This document shows positions 18,113 through 26,407 of a stretch of 64,000 nt of DNA, one piece after another. The number at the start of each line of letters is the position of its first letter. Position 1 is the stretch's first letter. The position numbers and the translations under genes are program-made. The notes under the pieces were generated by a model that ran no database searches, was not told the origin of the DNA, and saw only the letters and a list, made by a program, of their open reading frames with translations. The DNA comes from CAZADA01 sp964526675 (GTDB lineage Bacteria > Pseudomonadota > Alphaproteobacteria > Caulobacterales > Maricaulaceae): positions 40,098 through 104,097 of the forward strand of contig CAZGLY010000006.1 of NCBI GenBank assembly GCA_964526675.1. Direction: 5' to 3'.

Positions 18113-18853
18113 ATGTCCACAGCCGCCCCTATCTCGAGCCAGGCGTTCGAGGGCCAAACGATCGTCGTCACCGGCGCGTCCCGCGGTCTGGGTCACGCGT
18201 GCGCCCTGGGCGTGGCGGCGGCCGGCGGGCAAGTGGTCGCCGTCGCGCGGACGCAAGGCGGGCTGGAAGCGCTCGACGATGAGGCGCGCGCGGCGGGCGG
18301 CGCCCCGCCCGTCCTGGTTCCCGCCGACGTCACCGATGGCGACGCGCTGGACCGCCTTGGCGCGGCGCTCTACGAGCGGTTTGGCGCGCTGCACGGTCTG
18401 ATCCACGCCGCCGGCGGCCACCAGGGACTGGCGCCGCTGACCCATGTGGAGCCCAAAGCCTTCGACGCGGTGATCGCGCTCAATCTCACCAGCGCGTATC
18501 GGCTTGTGCGCGCGTTTGACCCCCTTTTGCGCGCCGGCGCGGCGGCGCGAGGCTCCGCAACGGCGCTCTTCATCAACGACGCCACGCCGCCCGAGCCGCC
18601 CGTGTTCTGGGCGCCGTACGCCGCCGCGAAGGCGGGACTGGCCGCGCTGGCCGGCGCTTACGACGCCGAATCCGCCCCCAACAATGTCCGCGCGCGCGTG
18701 TTCACGCCGCCAGCGATGGCCACGCGCGTGCGCATGAAAGCGTTTCCAGGGGATATGGGCGCGGTCGCCGGAACGGATGCGTCGGTGTCCGGCGCGGTGC
18801 TGGCGGATCCGAAGACGGTGGCCGCCGACGCGCTTCGGCTCTTGCTGGACTAA
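18113..18853 (+). CDS. short-chain dehydrogenase/reductase (SDR) family protein
   Basis: A 246-residue classical SDR fold. The cofactor motif is TGASRGLG (residues 20-27) and the active-site Tyr169 and Lys173 lie in APYAAAKAG, with the tetrad asparagine as Asn124 in ALNLTS. The residue 13 before the tyrosine, normally the catalytic serine, reads as Asp156 (INDAT), and the usual NNAG motif is HAAGG. This points to a specialised or weakly active member; substrate unknown. ATG at 18113 is used; an in-frame GTG at 18104 is the alternative, and neither has a strong ribosome site. It follows purF on the same strand and may be co-transcribed with it. Confidence 0.85.
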   Translation: MSTAAPISSQAFEGQTIVVTGASRGLGHACALGVAAAGGQVVAVARTQGGLEALDDEARAAGGAPPVLVPADVTDGDALDRLGAALYERFGALHGLIHAAGGHQGLAPLTHVEPKAFDAVIALNLTSAYRLVRAFDPLLRAGAAARGSATALFINDATPPEPPVFWAPYAAAKAGLAALAGAYDAESAPNNVRARVFTPPAMATRVRMKAFPGDMGAVAGTDASVSGAVLADPKTVAADALRLLLD

Positions 18854-18881
18854 GCCCCAACCGGGCTCGCAACCAGCATCG

Positions 18882-19841
18882 CTACGCGCCCAACACGTCT
18901 CTCAACCAGGCGGCATAGGCCGCGCGCGCTTGGGCCGCCGCCTCGGGATCGGGGCGGAGCGTCGCGCCGGGCTCGTGGCTCGGCTCGTCAAAACCATGGG
19001 TGACGTTTGGCGTCACCGCGGTCTCAACCGGCACGCCGCTGGCTTCCATGCGGGCGACGCATCTCTGAACATCCTGCTCCAGCGCCAAGTCGTCGTCCGC
19101 CGCCTGGACGACGCGGGTCCGCGGCCGCCAGGTCCACCCCACCTCGCGCGTGCGCGCCGGGAACCCGCAAAATGGGTAGGTCAGATGGACCGCTTTCAGC
19201 CCGTCGAGGCGCCGCTGCGGCGCGCGATTGAGACTGTGAGGGCGAACGGTGTCCAGATCCATCGACAGAAGATCCATGATCGCCCAGGCGCCATGGCTCC
19301 AGCCGGCGAGCGCTAACCGCTCCGGGTCGACCCAGTCAAAGCCGCGCACCGTGTCGAGCGCAACCAGCACGTCGCCCGCCCGCTCGCCGCCCCGCAGCCG
19401 GTAGCCCTTGCAAACTTGCGACAGAGCCTCTGCCCGGCTGATCCCTCGGGGCTCCAAGCTGTCGACGATCACCGCGGCCACGCCGGCCGCGACGGCCGCG
19501 TCGGCGTAATTGCGCATAATCGGGTTGCGCCCCCCCTCGGGGCCGATCTGCCCGCCACATCCATGGAACTGCAGAACAACCGGGAACGGGCCGTCCCCGT
19601 CCGGCTTCACGATTTCCAGATGCGGGGTCAACGCGGCCGCGAGCTCTTCGGGGCTTTGCTTGCGCACGAAAACACCGTTGAGGCTCAACGCCACGTAGAG
19701 ACCGCCCAGCGCCGCGACCCCGAGCCCAAAGCTGAGGACACGCAGCGCCGGATCCGCGCCGACGAAGGCCTGCAGGAACTGCAGCGCGATACTGGTCAAA
19801 GCGGCGATGAGTGTCGCGACCGCGATACGACGCAAGGTCAT
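18882..19841 (-). CDS. membrane-anchored dienelactone-hydrolase-like alpha/beta hydrolase
   Basis: A 319-residue protein with two hydrophobic N-terminal stretches (about residues 5-25 and 33-55), followed by an alpha/beta hydrolase domain facing, most likely, the periplasm. The oxyanion region is VVLQFHGCGG, the nucleophile elbow is AGWSHGAWA, and the late NVTHGFDEP supplies the catalytic histidine in the manner of dienelactone hydrolases. The substrate is unknown; carboxylic-ester or lactone hydrolysis is the family expectation. ATG at 19841 is preceded by GGGGAA. It converges with the SDR gene and is followed downstream by only a short gap, so it is probably transcribed alone. Confidence 0.8.
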   Translation of the reverse strand: MTLRRIAVATLIAALTSIALQFLQAFVGADPALRVLSFGLGVAALGGLYVALSLNGVFVRKQSPEELAAALTPHLEIVKPDGDGPFPVVLQFHGCGGQIGPEGGRNPIMRNYADAAVAAGVAAVIVDSLEPRGISRAEALSQVCKGYRLRGGERAGDVLVALDTVRGFDWVDPERLALAGWSHGAWAIMDLLSMDLDTVRPHSLNRAPQRRLDGLKAVHLTYPFCGFPARTREVGWTWRPRTRVVQAADDDLALEQDVQRCVARMEASGVPVETAVTPNVTHGFDEPSHEPGATLRPDPEAAAQARAAYAAWLRDVLGA

Positions 19842-19917
19842 GGCCGTTCCCCGTGAGCCGTCATTGGGCGCCTATAGCCTGCAACGCCGGGGCAGGCCAG
19901 GCCGCGCGCCGCCCGCC

Positions 19918-21243
19918 TCATGACGAACGCTCCAGCACGATGACCGAGAAGCCGTCCGTCCCCGCGCGCGCCGGGGTGAGGCGCAGGCCCTCACCCCCCG
20001 CCGCGCACGACGCCAGCACAGCCTCAGCGCCGGGCGCGAGCAGCCCGGACGCCTCAACCGCCGCCCGGGCGGAGACGGGGACGAACCCTGCGCCGCTTTC
20101 TGCGGCGAGAAACCTTTCGATCCGGTCTTCGTTTTCCTCGGGAAACAAGGAGCACGTCACATAAACCAACCGTCCCCGTGGCCGGACATAGGCCGCTGCG
20201 TCCGACAGGATGGCGTCTTGTTCCGCACAGCGCTTCTCCAGCTGACCGGCGCGCAAACGCCATTTGGAATCCGGGCGTCGCCGCCACACGCCCGAGCCGC
20301 TGCACGGCGCGTCCACAAACACGACGTCCATGCGGTCCTTGAGGTCCGCCAAGGGCTCCGCCTCCGGGCCGGCGGGACTGCGGATCTGCAGATTGCGCAC
20401 GCCCGCGCGTTGGGCTCGATGGATGGTGGCGGAGAGCCGCCGCGCGTCGGAATCATGCGCGTAGATCTGCCCCGAATTGCCCATAGCCGCAGCGAGCGCC
20501 AGCGTCTTGCCACCACCCCCGGCGCAGTAGTCCAGGACTTGAGCGCCATCGACCGCGCCCGCGGCGGCCGCCGCCACCTGCGAACCCACGTCTTGGACCT
20601 CGACCCAGCCCTTCGAGTAAGCCGGGATCGCCTCCACCGCCGCGCCGCGGTCCGCGGCCGCCGGCGCGGGTGTCCGCAAGGCCCAGGCCATCAGGTCGGT
20701 CGTCGCGGCGTTGACGCTGGCCAGCGCCTTTTCCGCCCGCGCGACGTCCGTCTTGAGCGCGTTCACACGCAGATCCACCGGCGCGCGATGGGCGAGCGCC
20801 GCCCCTTCCGCGACCACCGCATCGCCAAACGCGCGTTCCATCACCGGAGCGAGCCAGTCCGGCACGTCGGCGCGCACAGGCAGCGGCGCGTCCTCCAGCG
20901 GACGCGGCGTGAGGAGACCGGCGCGTTCGTCGTCAAACAGCGCGCCTGGGCCATGGGGCTCCTCCGCGCAGGCGTCCGCGATCCGCTCGACCTCCCAAGC
21001 CCAGAGATACCGCAACGCGGCGAGGATCCGGGCGCGCGGCCCCTTCACGTCGATCCGCCAGGCGAGGGAACGGCGTTGCCGGAGTGCGTCCAGCACCAGA
21101 CCCGTAATCCACGCGCGATCCTTGGAGCCGGCGAACCGATGAGCCTGGCCCCAGTCCTTCACCGCGAGCTTGGCGGGACGGCGCGCGTCTTCAATGTCGG
21201 CGAGGATTTCCATCGCCGCGGCGATGCGTCCGGAATCGCGCAT
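19918..21243 (-). CDS. RsmB-family RNA (cytosine-C5) methyltransferase
   Basis: A 441-residue SAM-dependent methyltransferase of the RsmB/NOL1/NSUN family. The N-terminal about 140 residues are a NusB-like RNA-binding domain, shortened relative to E. coli RsmB. The catalytic domain shows motif I as LDYCAGGGGKTLALAA, motif IV as DAPCSGSGVWRRRPD and motif VI as YVTCSLFPEEN; the two cysteines of motifs IV and VI, needed for the covalent mechanism, are both present. The target is probably 16S rRNA, but other rRNA or tRNA sites cannot be excluded. ATG at 21243 is chosen because homology begins at MRDSGRIAAAMEILADI; the open frame extends upstream over the divergent EamA gene. Confidence 0.88.
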   Translation of the reverse strand: MRDSGRIAAAMEILADIEDARRPAKLAVKDWGQAHRFAGSKDRAWITGLVLDALRQRRSLAWRIDVKGPRARILAALRYLWAWEVERIADACAEEPHGPGALFDDERAGLLTPRPLEDAPLPVRADVPDWLAPVMERAFGDAVVAEGAALAHRAPVDLRVNALKTDVARAEKALASVNAATTDLMAWALRTPAPAAADRGAAVEAIPAYSKGWVEVQDVGSQVAAAAAGAVDGAQVLDYCAGGGGKTLALAAAMGNSGQIYAHDSDARRLSATIHRAQRAGVRNLQIRSPAGPEAEPLADLKDRMDVVFVDAPCSGSGVWRRRPDSKWRLRAGQLEKRCAEQDAILSDAAAYVRPRGRLVYVTCSLFPEENEDRIERFLAAESGAGFVPVSARAAVEASGLLAPGAEAVLASCAAGGEGLRLTPARAGTDGFSVIVLERSS

Positions 21244-21334
21244 GGGCAGCCCTTGGCGGTGCGCTCGCGCCGGGTGACGCACGCGTGTTGCGGATGTGAC
21301 GGCGAACGCCAGGAAAACATGCGAAAGATCCGCC

Positions 21335-22213
21335 ATGGCCCTTCGAGTCGCAAGTCTCGCCGTGTTGGCGCTCATCGCCTTCGCCGGCAATTCCGTGCTC
21401 AACCGTGCGGCGTTGCAAGCGGGGCTGATCGATCCAGTCAGCTTCACCCAGATCCGCATTTTCGCGGGCGCGGTGATGCTGGCGCCGTTTCTCGGCCTGG
21501 TCGGCGCTCAGCGCGCGGAGGCGGGGCGCTGGCTGCGCGCGGCCGCGGCGACGCCGCGTGCGTGGTTCGCGGCGGCCGCCCTCTTCGCCTACGCGCTGGG
21601 TTTTTCGCTGGCGTATGTGGCGCTGGACGCGGGCGTGGGGGCGCTCATCCTGTTCTCCATGGTCCAGCTGACGATGATCGGCGTCGGCGTCGCCCGAGGC
21701 CTGCGCCCCCGGGCGGTGCAATGGGCGGGCGTCGCGGCGGCGCTGGGGGGACTGGCGTATCTCGTCGCGCCGAGCGGCGCGGCTGATGTTCCCGCCCCGC
21801 CGTGGTGGGGAGTGGCGCTCATGGCGATCGCGGGGGTGGCGTGGGGCGTCTACACGCTGCTCGGCAAAGGCGAAACCAAGCCGACGCGGGCGACCGCGCG
21901 CAATTTCCTGCTCGCGGTTCCGTTTGCGCTGGCGCTCGCAGCCGCGGGGCCGGACTGGGGCGTGGCGACGCCCGGCGGGGTCGCGTTGGCGGTTGCGTCC
22001 GGCGCGCTCACCTCTGGCTTGGGCTATGCGGTGTGGTACGCGGCGCTTCGGGATTTGAGCACCATGACGGCGGCGACGGCCCAGCTGTCTGTGCCGGCGA
22101 TCGCCGCCTTCGGCGGCGCGTTCTTGCTCGGCGAGGCGATCACGCTGCGCCTCGTGCTGGCCAGCGTGTTGATCCTCGGCGGCGTCTTCGCCGTCATCCG
22201 CGGCGGGCGCTGA
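21335..22213 (+). CDS. EamA-type (DMT superfamily) permease
   Basis: A 292-residue inner-membrane protein with about ten hydrophobic helices, arranged as two EamA repeats of five. The first starts with LAVLALIAFAGNSVLNRAAL; the second begins around MAIAGVAWGVYTLLGKGE and ends with the typical LSVPAIAAFGGAFLLGE and ILGGVFAVIRG. DMT proteins usually export amino acids or other metabolites; the substrate is not predictable here. ATG at 21335 is the first start with membrane-protein character; the ribosome site is weak. It diverges from the RsmB-type gene over 91 bp. Confidence 0.87.
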   Translation: MALRVASLAVLALIAFAGNSVLNRAALQAGLIDPVSFTQIRIFAGAVMLAPFLGLVGAQRAEAGRWLRAAAATPRAWFAAAALFAYALGFSLAYVALDAGVGALILFSMVQLTMIGVGVARGLRPRAVQWAGVAAALGGLAYLVAPSGAADVPAPPWWGVALMAIAGVAWGVYTLLGKGETKPTRATARNFLLAVPFALALAAAGPDWGVATPGGVALAVASGALTSGLGYAVWYAALRDLSTMTAATAQLSVPAIAAFGGAFLLGEAITLRLVLASVLILGGVFAVIRGGR

Positions 22214-22249
22214 GGACGCCGCCGGCCGCCACGCCGACGGGTGCGGCGC

Positions 22250-22645
22250 CTATGTCAGCGCCTGAAACGGTTCGACCGGCACACGTTGTTTCGCGAGGCT
22301 TGCGAGCTGCGGGTCCTCCGCGATCAAGGCGTCGGCTTGCAGCTCCGTCAGCGCGATGCACTCCGCGTCAAAGGTCGACGTCATGGCGAGCTGCTTGGCG
22401 ACCGTCCAAGCGCGGCGCCGCAGGACGGCGTCGCCCAGGTATCGGATCTTCAGTTTCGCAAAACGCGTGTTCACCGCCAGCGCGTCCGCTTCCTCCATGT
22501 CTCCGTCCAGAGTGCGCCGAAAAAGGCTGTCGAGCACCTGCGAGCGCAAGAGCGTCGGAGCCAAGATCTCGTGGTCCCGAGGCAGGTCGAGGTTGCTTTC
22601 GAGAAGCCTCAGGGTGCAAGCGAGATCGATCACATAGCGCGCCAT
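22250..22645 (-). CDS. PIN-domain (VapC-like) protein without visible antitoxin
   Basis: A 131-residue PIN-fold protein. The first acidic metal ligand is Asp7 in MARYVIDL; later acidic positions are Asp93 in STFDAECIAL and Asp111 in LIAEDPQLA. The second family acid, normally glutamate in a block like APxLLxxEV, reads as Gln36 in APTLLRSQVL, which could weaken metal binding. VapC toxins cut RNA and are paired with a small DNA-binding antitoxin just upstream; only 117 bp without a plausible ORF separate this gene from the next one, so it looks orphaned. ATG at 22645 follows GGGAGAGG. A non-toxin PIN nuclease is an equally valid reading. Confidence 0.75.
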   Translation of the reverse strand: MARYVIDLACTLRLLESNLDLPRDHEILAPTLLRSQVLDSLFRRTLDGDMEEADALAVNTRFAKLKIRYLGDAVLRRRAWTVAKQLAMTSTFDAECIALTELQADALIAEDPQLASLAKQRVPVEPFQALT

Positions 22646-22762
22646 GACGGCCTCTCCCAAGCGTCGACAAGCCCGCCGGAACGCGCGCGCTCGTCCCCCG
22701 GGCGGTGTCCTGTGTCCATCATCGCTCCCCGCGGTCGGACCGGCGTCGTCCCGCCGAGGCGG

Positions 22763-23503
22763 TCAACGCGACGCCGCGTCTCCGTCCGCCACGGCGTTCT
22801 CAGCTCGCACGCCCCAAACCGCCAGGTAAAGCCCAGTTGAAACGATCGCCACGAGGTTGGACACCAAAAAGGCCGCGGTGACGCCGTTGTAGCCAAGGGC
22901 TGGAACGAAATCCCGCGCGACGATGGCGAACGCCACAAACAGCGACGCAAACACGCCCCAGCCAGAAATGAAGAACGGGATCAGGCGAGACCGCCAAAGG
23001 AGTTGGAAGAACCCCGCTTTCGCGACAGCCCCTACAACAAGCGCCAGGTGGAACGATGTGTAGTCCGACGTCGCCTGAAGGCTGACCAGCGCGCGGCGCA
23101 GAGAGCCAGTGTCCAGATCGGCGTAAGCGACATCACTGGCCAGTTCTGCGGCGTTCATGGCGAACATTCCGCCCAGCAGCGCGACGCCCGCCGCGGTAAG
23201 GCTGAGAGCCAAACACCAGGCCGCCAAAACCAGGCCGTATCGTTGGAGCAACACAAACAGCCCGACACCAACGAAGGCCTCCAGCGCAAATCCCAACACG
23301 GAAATGTAGGCCATGGCGCGCAAGCGCGCTTCGGCACCCAGCATGTTCTCAGCCGTCGCGGCGACATCCGCAGAAAGGTTGATGTCAATGCCGTGACTGA
23401 CGAGGATAGACGCTCCGATCCCCAGCAGAATCATCGCGAGAAGCGCCACACCGACGCTGCGGGCGAGCGCGGTTTGCGCTTGGTGATCGGTGTGCTGCGG
23501 CAT
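22763..23503 (-). CDS. DUF4386 family integral membrane protein
   Basis: A 246-residue protein with about six or seven hydrophobic helices and the DUF4386 pattern: an N-terminal helix (VALLAMILLGIGASILV), a second around ISVLGFALEAFVGVGLFVLL, then LVSLQATSDYTSFHLALVVGAVAKAG. The C-terminal helices include LIPFFISGWGVFA and LGYNGVTAAFLV. No function is established for the family. ATG at 23503 has a very strong GGAGGAGG site. The promoter region upstream contains two palindromic elements (23541-23550 and 23567-23581), suggesting dedicated transcriptional control. It is transcribed in the same direction as guaB but separated by 115 bp. Confidence 0.82.
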   Translation of the reverse strand: MPQHTDHQAQTALARSVGVALLAMILLGIGASILVSHGIDINLSADVAATAENMLGAEARLRAMAYISVLGFALEAFVGVGLFVLLQRYGLVLAAWCLALSLTAAGVALLGGMFAMNAAELASDVAYADLDTGSLRRALVSLQATSDYTSFHLALVVGAVAKAGFFQLLWRSRLIPFFISGWGVFASLFVAFAIVARDFVPALGYNGVTAAFLVSNLVAIVSTGLYLAVWGVRAENAVADGDAASR

Positions 23504-23540
23504 GGCCGTCCTCCTCCGAAACGCTTGCGCGACGGAAGCA

Positions 23541-23581
23541 CGGCATGCCGAAAAACACAAATCTTTTATCGCTATTCGATA
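23541..23581 (-). promoter_or_regulatory. candidate operator region upstream of the DUF4386 gene
   Basis: Two dyad elements lie 38-78 bases upstream of the start codon at 23503. A perfect 10-bp palindrome CGGCATGCCG is at 23541-23550, and an inverted repeat TATCG-N5-CGATA is at 23567-23581 within an unusually AT-rich patch. The arrangement is what a small dimeric repressor would need, but no regulator gene is adjacent. The elements are seen directly; their role is inferred. Confidence 0.4.
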
Positions 23582-23618
23582 TACCGAGGTGGGCGTCCAC
23601 ACGGCCCGACGCGGCCCC

Positions 23619-25100
23619 TCACCCCCTGGGCAGGGAGTAATTCGGCGCTTCGCGGGTCATGGAGACGTCGTGAACGTGGCTTTCACGCAAGCCCGCGCCG
23701 GAGATCCGGATGAACACCGCGTTCTCGCGCAGCTCCGTCAGGGTTCGCGCGCCGAGATAGCCCATGGCGGCCCGCACGCCGCCGACCAATTGGTGGATGA
23801 TCGGGCTCACCGGGCCTTTGTAGGCGACGCGCCCCTCCACGCCCTCCGGCACGAGCTTCATCGTGTCGGACACTTCTTTCTGGAAATACCGATCCGCGGA
23901 GCCGCGGGCCATGGCGCCGACGCTGCCCATGCCGCGATAGGACTTGTACGAGCGCCCCTCGTACAGAAACACCTCCCCGGGCGCTTCTTCAGCGCCGGCG
24001 AAGAGCGAGCCGAGCATCGCGGATTCCGCCCCCGCCGCCAGCGCTTTGGCCATGTCGCCGGAGTATTTGATGCCGCCGTCGGCGATCACCGGCACGCCCG
24101 CCGCCTGGCCGGCGCGCACGGCGTCCTCAATCGCGGTGAGCTGGGGCACGCCCACGCCGGCGACGATCCGAGTGGTGCAGATCGACCCCGGGCCGATGCC
24201 GACCTTGATCGCGTCCGCGCCGGCGTCGATCAACGCGCGCGCGCCGTCATAGGTCGCGATGTTGCCGGCGATCACTTGCACGGCGTTCGACGCGCGTTTG
24301 ACGCGGGCGACTTGTTCAAGCACGGCTGCGGAATGGCCATGGGCGGTGTCGACCACGACCACATCCACCCCGGCGTCGACCAACGCTTCGGTGCGCGCGA
24401 AACCATCGTCGCCGACGCTCGTCGCCGCGCCCACGCGCAGACGGCCGGCAGCGTCTTTGGCGGCGTTGGGATAGGCGCTCGCCTTTTCCATATCCTTCAC
24501 GGTGATCAAGCCGACGCAGCGGAACGCCTCATCGACAACCAACAACCGCTCAATCCGGTGTTTGTGCAGAAGGGCCCGCGCTTCCTCCTCCGTGGCGCCC
24601 TCGCGCACGGTGACGAGGTCGCGCGTCATGAGCTCGGAGACGCGTTGCTGGGGATCGTCGGCAAAACGCACGTCGCGGTTGGTGACAATGCCCACGAGCC
24701 GTCCCGGCGCGCCCGACCCGTTGGCTTGGGGCTCCACGACCGGGATCCCCGAAATGGCGTAGCGCTCCATGATCGCGCGGACGTCCGCCAAGGTCGCCCC
24801 CGGCTGGATGGTCACCGGGTCGACCACCATGCCGGACTCAAAGCGTTTGACCTTGCGCACCTCGTCAGCCTGCTGCTGGACGGAGAGGTTGCGGTGGACC
24901 ACGCCCAACCCGCCTTCTTGGGCCATGGCGATGGCGAGACGCGCTTCGGTCACCGTGTCCATCGCCGCGGAGATGATGGGAATGTTGAGCGTGATGTCGC
25001 GGGTCAGCCGGGTCGCCAAGTCTGTCTGGGCCGGCAGAACCTCGGATGCGCCGGGTTGCAGCAGCACATCGTCAAAGGTGATCCCGTCGCGGATCTCCAT
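23619..25100 (-). CDS. guaB: inosine-5'-monophosphate dehydrogenase
   Basis: A 493-residue cytosolic enzyme that oxidises IMP to XMP with NAD, the rate-limiting step of GTP synthesis. The start MEIRDGITFDDVLLQP matches the family N-terminus. Two CBS domains occupy about residues 90-205 (GIVTNRDVRF, LITVKDMEKA). The catalytic loop is GPGSICTTRIVAGVG with Cys308, followed by IADGGIKYSGD and the mobile flap YKSYRGMGS. ATG at 25100 is preceded by AAGGACGGGG. A promoter-like sequence lies 28-56 bases upstream. It diverges from rnhA, and purF lies about 6 kb away. Confidence 0.97.
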   Translation of the reverse strand: MEIRDGITFDDVLLQPGASEVLPAQTDLATRLTRDITLNIPIISAAMDTVTEARLAIAMAQEGGLGVVHRNLSVQQQADEVRKVKRFESGMVVDPVTIQPGATLADVRAIMERYAISGIPVVEPQANGSGAPGRLVGIVTNRDVRFADDPQQRVSELMTRDLVTVREGATEEEARALLHKHRIERLLVVDEAFRCVGLITVKDMEKASAYPNAAKDAAGRLRVGAATSVGDDGFARTEALVDAGVDVVVVDTAHGHSAAVLEQVARVKRASNAVQVIAGNIATYDGARALIDAGADAIKVGIGPGSICTTRIVAGVGVPQLTAIEDAVRAGQAAGVPVIADGGIKYSGDMAKALAAGAESAMLGSLFAGAEEAPGEVFLYEGRSYKSYRGMGSVGAMARGSADRYFQKEVSDTMKLVPEGVEGRVAYKGPVSPIIHQLVGGVRAAMGYLGARTLTELRENAVFIRISGAGLRESHVHDVSMTREAPNYSLPRG

Positions 25101-25127
25101 GGGCCCCGTCCTTGCGCCGTTTCGCGG

Positions 25128-25156
25128 TATGTAGGGCAAAGGGCGGGCGCGGTGAA
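25128..25156 (-). promoter_or_regulatory. candidate guaB promoter
   Basis: On the minus strand a TTCACC hexamer (25151-25156) and a TACATA hexamer (25128-25133) are separated by exactly 17 bases, a vegetative-type -35/-10 arrangement ending 28 bases before the guaB start codon. This gives a short leader of roughly 20 bases that contains the ribosome site. Prediction by eye only. Confidence 0.4.
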
Positions 25157-25233
25157 GGGGCCCGCGCTCTTCCGCGCGATCACGCCGGGCCGCGCGCGCT
25201 TGACCACGGAGGCAAAGCCGCGGACATGGGCGC

Positions 25234-25695
25234 ATGGCCGCGCCTATCCTCATCCACACTGACGGCGCGTGCTCCGGCAATCCCGGTCCGGGCGGCTGGG
25301 GCGCGGTGCTCCAGTCCGGCCAACGCGTCAAAGAGCTCAAAGGCGGCGCCGCCCACACCACCAACAACCGCATGGAGCTCACGGCCGCGATTGAGGCGCT
25401 GTCGGCCCTTAAGCGTCCGAGCGCGGTCACGCTGGTGACGGACTCGACCTATGTGCGCGACGGCGTGACGAAATGGATCCACGGCTGGAAACAAAACGGT
25501 TGGCGCACGGCGGCGAAGAAACCCGTCAAGAATGAAGACCTGTGGCGGCGCCTCGATGCGCTGGCCCAAACTCACCAAGTGGACTGGCGCTGGGTGAAGG
25601 GCCATGCGGGAGACCCGGGCAACGAGCGGGCCGATGCTCTGGCGAATGAGGGCATGGACGCGGTGCGGGCGTCCCCCTCTGATCCCCAGCCCTGA
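25234..25695 (+). CDS. rnhA: ribonuclease HI
   Basis: A 153-residue endonuclease that degrades the RNA strand of RNA/DNA hybrids. It matches E. coli RNase HI in length and numbering: the catalytic acids are Asp10 (IHTDGACSGNPGPGG), Glu48 (NNRMELTA), Asp70 (VTDSTYV) and Asp134 (NERADALAN), with His124 in VKGHAGD. The basic substrate-handle region KWIHGWKQNGWRTAAKKPVKN is present. It acts in the cytosol in R-loop and primer removal. ATG at 25234 is divergent from guaB. A GC-rich hairpin follows the stop codon before the yqgE gene. Confidence 0.97.
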   Translation: MAAPILIHTDGACSGNPGPGGWGAVLQSGQRVKELKGGAAHTTNNRMELTAAIEALSALKRPSAVTLVTDSTYVRDGVTKWIHGWKQNGWRTAAKKPVKNEDLWRRLDALAQTHQVDWRWVKGHAGDPGNERADALANEGMDAVRASPSDPQP

Positions 25696-25753
25696 CCGCG
25701 CGGCGATAAGCGTCGTTCTGAGGGCGCAGGCCGGCTCCGGCGCGTCGGCGCCA

Positions 25754-25779
25754 CGGCCCCCGCTGGGATCGCGGGGCCG
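25754..25779. repeat. GC-rich inverted repeat between rnhA and yqgE
   Basis: CGGCCCCCGC at 25754-25763 and GCGGGGCCG at 25771-25779 can pair over nine base pairs with one bulged C and a 7-base loop. No T-tract follows on either strand, so it is not a canonical intrinsic terminator. It may still stabilise the rnhA message end or attenuate read-through. Confidence 0.45.
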
Positions 25780-25827
25780 GGAAATCAACCCTTGCCCAAC
25801 GCGCCAGGAAGCCCAACACTCGTTGTT

Positions 25828-26406
25828 ATGGGATCCAAAACTCCGCCGGAGCCCGGACTGCAAGGGCAAATGCTGATCGCCACCCCGGCCATCGGGGACT
25901 CGCGGTTTGACCGTTCGTTGATTTATGTGTGTTCGCACACCCCCGAATACGCGATGGGCATCATTGTCAATCGCGCCCTTGAGGGCCTGCGCTTGCCGAC
26001 TCTTCTGGAGCAGTTGGATATCGGTCCTATAACCAACGCTCCCGATCACCCGGTGCTGAATGGCGGGCCCGTGGACCGCGATCGGGGCTTCGTGCTCCAC
26101 TCCGACGACTATGGCGCGGGCGACGGCACGATCGAGGTTGGGCGCGGCGTCGGCCTGACCGCCACCAAGGATGTGCTGGAGGCGATCGTGTCGCCGACGG
26201 CGCCGCGCCGCTCCATCCTCGCGCTTGGCTACTCGGGTTGGGGGCCAGGCCAGCTGGAATCCGAGATTCAGGCGAACGCCTGGCTGATTTGCTGCGCGGA
26301 TGAAGATCTGATCTTCAGCACCAACCTCAAAAGCAAATGGGCGGACGCGCTGAACTCCATCGGCGTCGCGCCGGAGAAGCTCTCCGGCCAAGCTGGGCAG
26401 GCCTGA
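25828..26406 (+). CDS. YqgE/AlgH family protein
   Basis: A 192-residue protein of the YqgE/AlgH (DUF179) family, whose molecular role is unsettled. Typical features are GQMLIATPAIGDSRFDRSLI near the start, YAMGIIVNRAL, the VLNGGPVDRDRGFVLHS block, and LALGYSGWGPGQLESEI followed by AWL. ATG at 25828 is taken as start; a TTG at 25792 would add 12 residues without homology. One base separates its stop codon from the next gene, suggesting co-transcription with the serine hydrolase. Confidence 0.88.
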   Translation: MGSKTPPEPGLQGQMLIATPAIGDSRFDRSLIYVCSHTPEYAMGIIVNRALEGLRLPTLLEQLDIGPITNAPDHPVLNGGPVDRDRGFVLHSDDYGAGDGTIEVGRGVGLTATKDVLEAIVSPTAPRRSILALGYSGWGPGQLESEIQANAWLICCADEDLIFSTNLKSKWADALNSIGVAPEKLSGQAGQA

Positions 26407-26407
26407 C

